A stretch of 64,000 bases of DNA from Rhodocyclales bacterium. GTDB lineage: Bacteria > Pseudomonadota > Gammaproteobacteria > Burkholderiales > Rhodocyclaceae. A model generated the notes under the pieces. The model searched no databases and was not told the origin of the DNA. It was given only the letters and a program-made list of their open reading frames with translations. Shown here one piece after another: positions 50,838 to 57,896 of this stretch; the stretch's first letter is position 1; each line of letters starts with the position of its first letter. The stretch lies in the NCBI GenBank assembly GCA_016214145.1, contig JACRPA010000009.1:62001-126000 (forward strand), in the 5' to 3' direction. Both the position numbers and the translations under genes were made by a program.

Positions 50838-52393
50838 AGATCGGCGCCGCTGTAGGACAGGTTGAACGACTTGTTGATGAGCGGAAAGTCCGGAACGATG
50901 TCGCGCATCACCGCGTGCTCCAGCGCCGGCCAGGCCTGCCAGGACGGATCGTGCGGATGCACGCGGGCCAGCCGGCCCTCGCCGTCGAGCGCCACGCCCG
51001 CCAGCACCTCGCCGCGCCAGCCTTCTATGACGCCGAGGCCGCAGCCGCCGGGCAGCGGCGGCACCTCGATACACACCGCGCTGTCGGGCAGGCCTACCGC
51101 GATCTCCCGCAACAGCCGCAGGGATTCGAAGATTTCCGCGAAGCGCACCGCCGCCCGCGCCGCCACGTCGCCGCGCTCGTCGGTGGCCGGGCGCACGCCC
51201 AGCATCGCCCAGGGCGGCGGTGGCGTGTAGCCCTGGCGGTGAGCGCGCGCATCGAGGATCATCCCGGTGGCGCGGGCCGCCACGCCGGTGAGGGACAGTT
51301 CGCGCGCCAGGTCGGCATCGATCGCCCCGGTGGTGAGGAAGCGGTCCTGCAGGCCGGCGTGCTCGTCGTAGATCTTTTTGAGTTGCTTCACCTCGCGCCC
51401 GACGATGTCGCACTGCTCGACGATGGCGGAGAGCGCCGGCGCCTCCAGGTCGAGCGCCGTGCCGCCGGGCACGATGCGATCCATCATGAAGCGGTGGCCG
51501 AAGAGCGCGCCGTTCAACCGCAGCCAGTCCTCCTTGAGGCGCATGAACTGGGAAAAGCCGAAGGCCAGCGCGGCGTCGTTGCCGAGCGCACCGAGGTCGC
51601 CGAGGTGATTGGCGACGCGCTCGCGCTCCAGCATCAGCGCGCGCAGCAGGAGGGCGCGCGGCGGCGGGCTGACACCGCAGGCGGACTCGACGGCGGCGGC
51701 ATAGGCCCAGGCGTAGGCGCAGGTGGAATCGCCGGATACGCGGCCGGCGAGCCGCGCCCCTTCGGCAATGTTCTTCCCGATGAACAGCCTCTCCACGCCC
51801 TTGTGCTGGTAGCCGAGGCGCTGCTCGAGGCGCAGCAGCCGCTCGCCGATCACCGAGAAGCGGAAATGGCCGGGCTCGATGATGCCGGCGTGGATCGGCC
51901 CGACGGGAATCTCGTGGGCGCCCTCGCCGCCGACCTGGACGAAGGCGTAGTCGCTCGGGGCGTTGGGGAAATTCCCGCCCTCGCCGGCATCGTGGCGCAG
52001 CGGATGCCAGTCCGCCGGCCAGGCGCCGTGGCGCAGCCAGGGGCGCTGGTCGCCGCTGTCGGTGGCAATGCCGACGAGGTCGCGCGTCGCCCGCTGCATG
52101 CGGTTGGCGGCGGAAAAGATGCCGGCGAGATCGGGGTAAACGGGATTCTCCGCCGGCAGGTCCAGGCTGACCCAGGCATGGCCGGCGTCGACGCCGAAGA
52201 CGCAATGCAGGCGAAAGCCCCCGCTGCGCAGGCGCTCGTCGCCGCCCCACAGCGCGGCAAGGCGGCCGTCGGCGCGGTGGACGGCGACGGCGAAGGACTG
52301 CAGCGCCTCGCCGCCGTCGGCGCGCCCGCGCCAGACCGGGCTGCCGATGCCGGCCTGTTTCTCGAATTCGATGGGTTCGCCGAAGAATCTCAT
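50834..52393 (-). CDS. Hydrogenase-4 large-subunit-like protein lacking Ni-Fe ligands (NuoCD/HyfG-like)
   Basis: 519 residues. NuoC-like N-terminal part (about 1-160) and NuoD/hydrogenase-like C-terminal part (HAGIIEPGHFRFSVIGERLLRLEQRLGYQHKGVERL). In active enzymes the Ni-Fe site needs CxxC near the start and DPCxxC near the end of this part. Here the first reads VSGDS (about residue 219-223) where HycE-like enzymes have VCGIC, and the last 11 residues read SFNLSYSGADL where they have DPCYSC. All four cysteines are missing, so it cannot be a hydrogenase; it resembles Ehr complexes. ATG 52393 follows the upstream stop; a TTG at 52402 is an alternative. Confidence 0.88.
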   Translation of the reverse strand: MRFFGEPIEFEKQAGIGSPVWRGRADGGEALQSFAVAVHRADGRLAALWGGDERLRSGGFRLHCVFGVDAGHAWVSLDLPAENPVYPDLAGIFSAANRMQRATRDLVGIATDSGDQRPWLRHGAWPADWHPLRHDAGEGGNFPNAPSDYAFVQVGGEGAHEIPVGPIHAGIIEPGHFRFSVIGERLLRLEQRLGYQHKGVERLFIGKNIAEGARLAGRVSGDSTCAYAWAYAAAVESACGVSPPPRALLLRALMLERERVANHLGDLGALGNDAALAFGFSQFMRLKEDWLRLNGALFGHRFMMDRIVPGGTALDLEAPALSAIVEQCDIVGREVKQLKKIYDEHAGLQDRFLTTGAIDADLARELSLTGVAARATGMILDARAHRQGYTPPPPWAMLGVRPATDERGDVAARAAVRFAEIFESLRLLREIAVGLPDSAVCIEVPPLPGGCGLGVIEGWRGEVLAGVALDGEGRLARVHPHDPSWQAWPALEHAVMRDIVPDFPLINKSFNLSYSGADL

Positions 52394-52394
52394 T

Positions 52395-53846
52395 TTAGCC
52401 AAGCATGCGCGCGGCTTCGTGGAACCAGCGCGTCAGATAAGGCGGAATCCACAGGCCGATCATCAGCACCAGCCCAAGGTGCACGAACACCGGAATGATC
52501 GCCGGCGCATGCGGCAGCGGCTTGGCGTGGGTGTCGCCGAAAACCATCGGCTGCACCTTACCGAAAATGGCGGCGAAAGCGACGCCGAGCGCCAGCAGCA
52601 GGATCGGCGTGGCCCAGGGATGGTGCTTCATGGCGTGGGTGAGGATCATGAACTCGCTGGCGAAGACGCCGAAGGGCGGCATGCCGAGGATGGCCAGCGT
52701 GCCCAGCATCAGGCCCCAGCCGACGACCGGGTTGATGCGGATCAGCCCGCGGATGTCCTCCATCAGCTGGGTGCCGCATTTCTGCGCGGCGTGGCCGACG
52801 GTGAAGAAGATGGCCGACTTGGTCAGCGAATGCATGGTCATGTGCAGCAGGCCGGCGAAGTTGGCGACCGCCCCGCCCATGCCGAAGGCGAAGGTGATGA
52901 GGCCCATGTGCTCGATCGACGAATAGGCGAACATGCGCTTGATGTCCTTCTGCCGCGACAGGAAGAAGGCGGCCACCACCAGCGTCAGCAGGCCGAAGCC
53001 CATCATCAGGTTGCCGGCGAAGCTGCCGGAAATGGCGCCGTCGGCGAGCACCTTGACGCGCAGGATGGCATAGAGGGCGACGTTGAGCAGCAGGCCGGAG
53101 AGCACCGCCGAGACCGGCGTCGGGCCCTCGGCGTGGGCGTCGGGCAGCCAGTTGTGCAGCGGCGCCAGGCCGACCTTGGTGCCGTAGCCGACCAGCAGGA
53201 AGATGAAGGACAGCGCCATGATGGTCGGCTCGAGCTGACCTTTCACGTCAACCAGATGCGTCCACAAGAGCGCGTTGCCGGTTTCGCCCAGCACGCGCTC
53301 GGCGGCGAAGTAGAGCAGGATGGTGCCGAAGAGGGCCTGGGCGATGCCGACGCCGCAGAGGATGAAGTATTTCCAGGCGGCCTCCAGGCTGGCCGGCGTG
53401 CGGTAGAGCGAGACCAGCAGCACGGTGGTCAGGGTCGCCGCCTCCATCGCCACCCAGAGGATGCCGAGGTTGTTGGTGGTGAGCGCCGCCAGCATGGTGA
53501 ACATGAACATCTGGAACATGCTCTTGTAGAGGCGCAGGCGCGGCCTGGTGAGCTTGCCGTGCTCCTGCTCGTTCCGCATGTAGGGGCCGGAGAAGATGCT
53601 GGTGGTCAGGCCGACGAAGGCGGTCAGCGCGACGAAGAAGACGTTGAGCGAGTCGATGAAGAACATCTCGCCGAAGGCGAAGCGCGGGCCGGCGGCGACG
53701 ATCTCGACGGTGAGCAGCGCCGAGGCGAGGAAGGTGCCGAGGCTGGCGATGATGTTCAGGTTGGGCGCCCAGGCGCGCTCGCCCACCACCGTCAGCAGCA
53801 GGCCGCTGACGAGGGGAATGGCGAGGGTCAGGGTGAAGAAATCCAT
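52395..53846 (-). CDS. Hydrogenase-4 component F-like antiporter-type membrane subunit
   Basis: 483 residues, about 14 helices, of the NuoL/M/N-Mrp antiporter family. Conserved parts: NLGILWVAMEAATLTTVLLVSLY (the key glutamate), VGYGTKVGLAPLHNWLPDAHAEGPTPVSAVLSG (proton-channel lysine and histidine), and YSSIEHMGLITFAFGMGG. Expected to translocate H+ or Na+. Lies immediately upstream of the large subunit with a two-base gap. Confidence 0.9.
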   Translation of the reverse strand: MDFFTLTLAIPLVSGLLLTVVGERAWAPNLNIIASLGTFLASALLTVEIVAAGPRFAFGEMFFIDSLNVFFVALTAFVGLTTSIFSGPYMRNEQEHGKLTRPRLRLYKSMFQMFMFTMLAALTTNNLGILWVAMEAATLTTVLLVSLYRTPASLEAAWKYFILCGVGIAQALFGTILLYFAAERVLGETGNALLWTHLVDVKGQLEPTIMALSFIFLLVGYGTKVGLAPLHNWLPDAHAEGPTPVSAVLSGLLLNVALYAILRVKVLADGAISGSFAGNLMMGFGLLTLVVAAFFLSRQKDIKRMFAYSSIEHMGLITFAFGMGGAVANFAGLLHMTMHSLTKSAIFFTVGHAAQKCGTQLMEDIRGLIRINPVVGWGLMLGTLAILGMPPFGVFASEFMILTHAMKHHPWATPILLLALGVAFAAIFGKVQPMVFGDTHAKPLPHAPAIIPVFVHLGLVLMIGLWIPPYLTRWFHEAARMLG

Positions 53847-53849
53847 GGC

Positions 53850-53922
53850 CTCAGCGCCCGCCCGGCCGCCCGAAGGGCGCTGAGCGCCCCCCCGGGGGGC
53901 AGCGAACGAAGTGAGCGTGGGG
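53850..53922. repeat. G+C-rich repeat (CGCCCGAAGGGCG / GCAGCGAACGAAGTGAGCG type)
   Basis: Contains CCGCCCGAAGGGCGCTGAGC and GGCAGCGAACGAAGTGAGCG, a pattern common between genes in Burkholderiales-type genomes. Only copy seen here; located between component-E-like and component-F-like genes. Confidence 0.65.
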
Positions 53923-53932
53923 GCGGTTCATC

Positions 53933-54601
53933 TCAGCGCTCCTTGAGCTTTTCGAGGTGGCGGATGTCGAGGCTGTCGAACTGGTCGCGGATCTGGAAGA
54001 AGAACACGCCGAGGATGATGACCCCGACCAGCACGTCGAGGGCGATGCCCAGTTCCACCACCATCGGCATGCCGTAGGTGGCGCTGGTGGCGGCGAGGAA
54101 CAGGCCGTTCTCCATGGCGAGGAAGCCCACCACCTGGGGGATGGCCTTGGTGCGGATGATCATCATCAGGAAGGCGAGCATGACGCTGGCCAGCGCGATG
54201 CCCAGCGTGCCGCGGCTGATGGCGCTGGACAACTGGGAGATGGGCAGGGCGACATTGAAGGCGATCATCACCAGGACGATGCCGGCGATCATGGTGGCGG
54301 GAATGTTGATCAGGCCCTCCACGTCGGCCTTCACCTGAAGCTTGCGCACCAGGCGATGCAGGATCCAGGGCAGCAGGATGGCCTTCAGCACGAGCGTGAG
54401 GGCGGCCGAGCCGTAGAGATGCGCCTGGCCGGTGGTGAAGGCGACCACCAGGGTGGACAGGCACAGCGTCAGCCCCTGCAGGGCGAACAGGTTGATGAGC
54501 GGCAGCACCCGCCGCTGCGCCAGCATGGCGAAGGCCAGCAGCAGGATCACCGAGGCGAACAGGTTGATGAGCTGTGCCGAGAGAGGAATGGCAGCGCTCA
54601 C
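53933..54601 (-). CDS. Hydrogenase-4 component E-like membrane subunit
   Basis: 222 residues, about 7 helices, matching the length of HyfE (about 216). Segments LINLFALQGLTLCLSTLVVAFTTGQAHLYGSAALTLVLKAILLPWIL and VGFLAMENGLFLAATSATYGMPMVVELGIALDVLVGV resemble a NuoK-like core. Starts with GTG at 54601. Part of the membrane arm of the Ehr-like complex. Confidence 0.88.
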   Translation of the reverse strand: MSAAIPLSAQLINLFASVILLLAFAMLAQRRVLPLINLFALQGLTLCLSTLVVAFTTGQAHLYGSAALTLVLKAILLPWILHRLVRKLQVKADVEGLINIPATMIAGIVLVMIAFNVALPISQLSSAISRGTLGIALASVMLAFLMMIIRTKAIPQVVGFLAMENGLFLAATSATYGMPMVVELGIALDVLVGVIILGVFFFQIRDQFDSLDIRHLEKLKER

Positions 54602-54629
54602 ACTTGCCCCGCAATGCTAACCGCCTTCG

Positions 54630-54716
54630 ACGCAAAGGACGCAAAGGCGCAAAGGACGCAAAGAAAAGCCATGAAGGAAAACTTTGCGCTCTTTGCGTCT
54701 TTGCGCTCTTTGCGTT
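54630..54716. repeat. Inverted repeat of GCAAAGGACGCAAAG units, copy 1
   Basis: The left arm repeats CGCAAAGGACGCAAAGGCGC and the right arm is its complement (CTTTGCGTCTTTGCGCTCTT). It separates the component-C- and component-E-like genes. Second copy at 55717-55805 in the same operon. Confidence 0.88.
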
Positions 54717-54734
54717 GAAAGAGGTTTTCAGTTC

Positions 54735-55688
54735 TCATACCCTCGTTTCCAGCAGCAGGCGCACCAGCAGGCCCAGCACGGCGAAGAGGAAGGCGGTGCC
54801 GAGGAACTCCGGCGCGCGGAAGATGCGCACCTTGGCGTTGACGCTCTCGATGCCGGCGAGCAGGGCGCCGCCGATGGCGAGCTTCGCCACCAGCACCGGA
54901 ATCGCCAGCAGCAGGCCGAACATGCTGTCGCCCTCGGCGATGCCCCAGGGGAAGAACAGCGCCAGGCCGAGGCAGGAATAGGCGTAGAGCTTGAGGCCGG
55001 CCGCCCACTCGATCAGCGCCAGGTGGCGCCCCGAGTACTCCAGGATCATGGCCTCGTGGATCATCGTCAGTTCGAGGTGGGTGGCCGGGTTGTCCACCGG
55101 CACGCGGGCGTTCTCGGCGAAGGAGACGAAGGTGAAGGCGATGCCGGCGAAGGCCATGCTCGGGTAGATGATGAAGTCGCGGTGGGCCAGGGTCTCGACG
55201 ATCGTCGCCACCGAGGTGGACTGGGAGATCATGGCGGTGGTGAAGATCACCATCAGCAGGGCCGGCTCGGCGAGGAAGCCGACGAGCATTTCGCGCCGCC
55301 CGCCGAGGGAGCCGAACGAGGTGCCGATGTCCATCGCCGCGAGCGAGATGAAAATGCGCGCCAGGCCGAATACGCCGACCAGGGCGATGGTGTCGGCGGC
55401 CGGCGCCAGCGGCAGGTCGGTGGACAGCGTCGGGATGATGGCGCAGGCCAGCACCATGCAGCCGAACACCACGAAGGGCGCGAAGCGGAACAGGTGGGAG
55501 GCGCCGTGGGCCAGCACCACGTCCTTGAGGAACAGCTTGTGCAGCATGTAGTAGGGCTGCAGCAGCGGCGGCGCCGAACGGTTCTGCATCCAGGCGCGGC
55601 ACTGGTTCACCCAGCCGGTGAGCAGCGGCGCCAGCGCCAGCGCCAGCACGATGGCGAAGAGCTGCCAGAGGAGTCCGGAAAAGCTCAT
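54735..55688 (-). CDS. Hydrogenase-4 component C (HycD/NuoH-like) membrane subunit
   Basis: 317 residues, about 8 helices, of the NuoH/HycD family that links the peripheral arm to the membrane arm. N-terminal LLWQLFAIVLALALAPLLTGWVNQCRAWMQNRSAPPLLQPYYMLHKLFLK contains the family signature (about 7-56). GRREMLVGFLAEPALL and NPATHLELTMIHEAMILEYSG follow. ATG 55688. Confidence 0.9.
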   Translation of the reverse strand: MSFSGLLWQLFAIVLALALAPLLTGWVNQCRAWMQNRSAPPLLQPYYMLHKLFLKDVVLAHGASHLFRFAPFVVFGCMVLACAIIPTLSTDLPLAPAADTIALVGVFGLARIFISLAAMDIGTSFGSLGGRREMLVGFLAEPALLMVIFTTAMISQSTSVATIVETLAHRDFIIYPSMAFAGIAFTFVSFAENARVPVDNPATHLELTMIHEAMILEYSGRHLALIEWAAGLKLYAYSCLGLALFFPWGIAEGDSMFGLLLAIPVLVAKLAIGGALLAGIESVNAKVRIFRAPEFLGTAFLFAVLGLLVRLLLETRV

Positions 55689-55716
55689 CTTGATGAAATC
55701 CGACGCAACCGCTCTA

Positions 55717-55805
55717 AACGCAAAGGACGCAAAGACGCAAAGAGCGCAAAGGATTTTTGCGAAGCTTTTCTTTGCGTCCTTTGCGTCTTTGCGCTCTTTG
55801 CGTTG
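55717..55805. repeat. Inverted repeat of GCAAAGGACGCAAAG units, copy 2
   Basis: Arms ACGCAAAGGACGCAAAGACG and complement with a loop containing GAAGCTTTTC. Occupies nearly the whole gap between the component-B- and component-C-like genes. Confidence 0.88.
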
Positions 55806-55818
55806 AAAGCGTTACGGT

Positions 55819-57828
55819 TCATGGCCGCGCCACCAGGAGAAGGACGATCAGCGTCAAGAAGCTGTAGAGCAGATAGATGGCGATGCGCCCGCCCTGCAGG
55901 CGGGTAATCAGCGCGGAAACGCCATTCGCCAGCCGCGCCAGTGGCAGGTAGAGCCAGTGCCAGAGGTGGTCCTCCACCTTCACGCTGTAATAGGGCCTCT
56001 CGTCGCGAATCGTCGGGAAATGCCGCTCCATGCGGAACATCGGCTCGAAGATGCGGCGGATCGGCTGGCTGAAGCCCTCGGCCGTGTCCTGCGCGCGCGG
56101 GCCCTGGAAGACGTAGCCGCAGTCCCAGGCCGCCGACCTGCGCAGGCGGCCGTGGTAGAGGCGGTGCACCAGCTGGCGGCCGAGCAGCACCGCCGCGGCG
56201 ATGGTGGCGAGGAAGATCAGCGGCTCGTAGCTGGCGCGCTCGGGAGAAATCGGCGCCAGCATCCACCAGCCGTGCTCGCGCACCTTGTCGGCCAGCCCGG
56301 CGCCGAGGAGCTGGCGCGTGGCGGCATCGATATAGCCGATCACGGCGGAGGGCAGCACGCCCAGCGCCAGGGTCAGCCCCGCCAGCCAGACCAGGCCCGC
56401 CTTCTCCCACGGGCCGGCGTCGTGGGCGTCCTTGAGGGCTTCCTCGCGCATCTGGCCGAGGAAGATGATGCCGTAGAACTTGACCATGGCGAAGCCGGCC
56501 AGCGCCGCCACCAGCGCCACCACCGCGGCCGCCACCGGCACGACCATGTTGAGCCAGGGGTGCGGCAGGCCGGGCGAGAAGAGGAAGGCCTGCAGCAGCA
56601 GCCACTCCGAGACGAAACCCGACAGGGGCGGCAGGCCGGCGCTGGCGATGACGCCGGCCAGGGCCAGCCAGGCCACCCAGGGCATGCGGTGGATGAGGCC
56701 GCCGAGCTTGCCGAGGCTGCGCTCCCGCGTGGCGTGCAGCACCGAGCCGGTGCACAGGAAGAGCAGGCTCTTGAAGCCGGCGTGCGCCAGGCAATGGTAG
56801 AGCAGCGCCGTCATGGCCAGCGCCGCCAGCGCCTCCATGCGGTAGGCGTGGAAGATCAAAGTCAGTCCCAGCGCCACGGCGAGCAGCCCGATGTTCTCGA
56901 TCGAGGAGTAGGCGAGCAGGCGCTTCATGTCGCTCTGCACCGTGCTGTAGAGCACGCCGAAGACGGCGGTGGCCAGGCCGATGCTCATGGCCACCACGCC
57001 CCACCACCAGAGCGGCGTGCCGAGCAGATCGAAGCTGACCCGCAGCAGGCCGTAGATGGCGGTCTTCAGCATGACGCCGCTCATCATCGCCGACACCGGC
57101 GAGGGCGCCGCCGGGTGCGCCTCCGGCAGCCAGACGTGAACGGGCAGCAGGCCGGCCTTGGCGCCGAAGCCGGCGAGCGCCAGCAGGAAGGCGGCCGAGG
57201 CCCAGAACGGCGAGAGCGCCTGCGCGCGCATGCCGGCGAAGCTGTAGTCGCCGCTGCCGGCGGTCATCACGCCGAAGGAGAGCAGAATGCTGATGGCGCC
57301 GATGTGGGCGATCAGCAGGTAGAGGTAGCCGGCGCGGCGGATCTCGGCGTGGCGGTGGTCGGTGGTGACGAGGAAGAACGAGGACAGCGCCATGCACTCC
57401 CACGCCACCATGAAGGCGTAGGCGTCGTCGGCCAGCAGCACCAGCAGCATGCTGGCGAGGAACAGGTGGTACTGCAGGCACATCAGGCCCGGCGCCGCGC
57501 CCTCGCCCTTCCTGAAATAGCCGGCGGCGAAGACCGAGATGCCGGCCGAGGCGAAGCCCAGCAGCAGGACGAACACGGCGGTCAGGTTGTCGAGGCGCAG
57601 GTGGAAGGGCAGGTCGGGCAGGCCGATGGCCAGCACGGCGACCTGCGCCGATTCGCCGAGAAAGCGCAGGGAAGTCAGTCCGCACAGGACGCCGACCGCC
57701 GCACCGAGGGGAAACAGGATCTTGCTGATGAAAAACAGGTTGCGCGGCGCCGCCAGCCCGGCGAACCCGAGCGCCAGCCAGGCGCAGGCGGCGATCAGCA
57801 GGACGTCGATGGGCAGCAAGGCAGGCAT
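55819..57828 (-). CDS. Hydrogenase-4 component B-like antiporter-type membrane subunit
   Basis: 669 residues, same length as HyfB (about 672). Antiporter-type domain: EESLGL-like VAWECMALSSFFLVTTDHRHAEIRRAGYLYL, ALAGFGAKAGLLPVHVWLPEAHPAAPSPVSAMMSG, YSSIENIGLLAVALGLTL and CTGSVLHATRERSLGKLGGL. A C-terminal extension of about 170 residues is amphipathic. First gene of the six-gene operon (order B, C, E, F, large subunit, small subunit). Contains two copies of the 24-bp motif (56858-56881, 57671-57694). Confidence 0.9.
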   Translation of the reverse strand: MPALLPIDVLLIAACAWLALGFAGLAAPRNLFFISKILFPLGAAVGVLCGLTSLRFLGESAQVAVLAIGLPDLPFHLRLDNLTAVFVLLLGFASAGISVFAAGYFRKGEGAAPGLMCLQYHLFLASMLLVLLADDAYAFMVAWECMALSSFFLVTTDHRHAEIRRAGYLYLLIAHIGAISILLSFGVMTAGSGDYSFAGMRAQALSPFWASAAFLLALAGFGAKAGLLPVHVWLPEAHPAAPSPVSAMMSGVMLKTAIYGLLRVSFDLLGTPLWWWGVVAMSIGLATAVFGVLYSTVQSDMKRLLAYSSIENIGLLAVALGLTLIFHAYRMEALAALAMTALLYHCLAHAGFKSLLFLCTGSVLHATRERSLGKLGGLIHRMPWVAWLALAGVIASAGLPPLSGFVSEWLLLQAFLFSPGLPHPWLNMVVPVAAAVVALVAALAGFAMVKFYGIIFLGQMREEALKDAHDAGPWEKAGLVWLAGLTLALGVLPSAVIGYIDAATRQLLGAGLADKVREHGWWMLAPISPERASYEPLIFLATIAAAVLLGRQLVHRLYHGRLRRSAAWDCGYVFQGPRAQDTAEGFSQPIRRIFEPMFRMERHFPTIRDERPYYSVKVEDHLWHWLYLPLARLANGVSALITRLQGGRIAIYLLYSFLTLIVLLLVARP
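56858..56881 (+). repeat. 24-bp bipartite motif, exact copy (within component B-like gene)
   Basis: AAAGTCAGTC-CCAGCGCC-ACGGCG, antisense to the gene, read there as AVALGLTLI in a membrane helix. Confidence 0.75.
57671..57694 (+). repeat. 24-bp bipartite motif, two mismatches (within component B-like gene)
   Basis: GAAGTCAGTC-CGCACAGG-ACGCCG; read on the gene strand as GVLCGLTS. Confidence 0.5.
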
Positions 57829-57896
57829 GGCAACGCGGCTATCTTAGCAGGCTGGGCCGGGGCATGGCCGGCGACGCATGGCGCACCATGGCGCGA

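Noticed and set aside
54630-55805. GCAAAGGACGCAAAG repeats as a CRISPR or iteron array
   Set aside because: The units are short, arranged as hairpins, and lie between operon genes; no origin or cas genes nearby.
50331-57828. Active group 4 [NiFe] hydrogenase or formate hydrogenlyase
   Set aside because: All four Ni-Fe cysteines are replaced, and no formate dehydrogenase, ferredoxin-like subunit or maturation gene is present.
50331-57828. Respiratory complex I
   Set aside because: Only six subunits, in hydrogenase-4 order, and no NuoEFG module.
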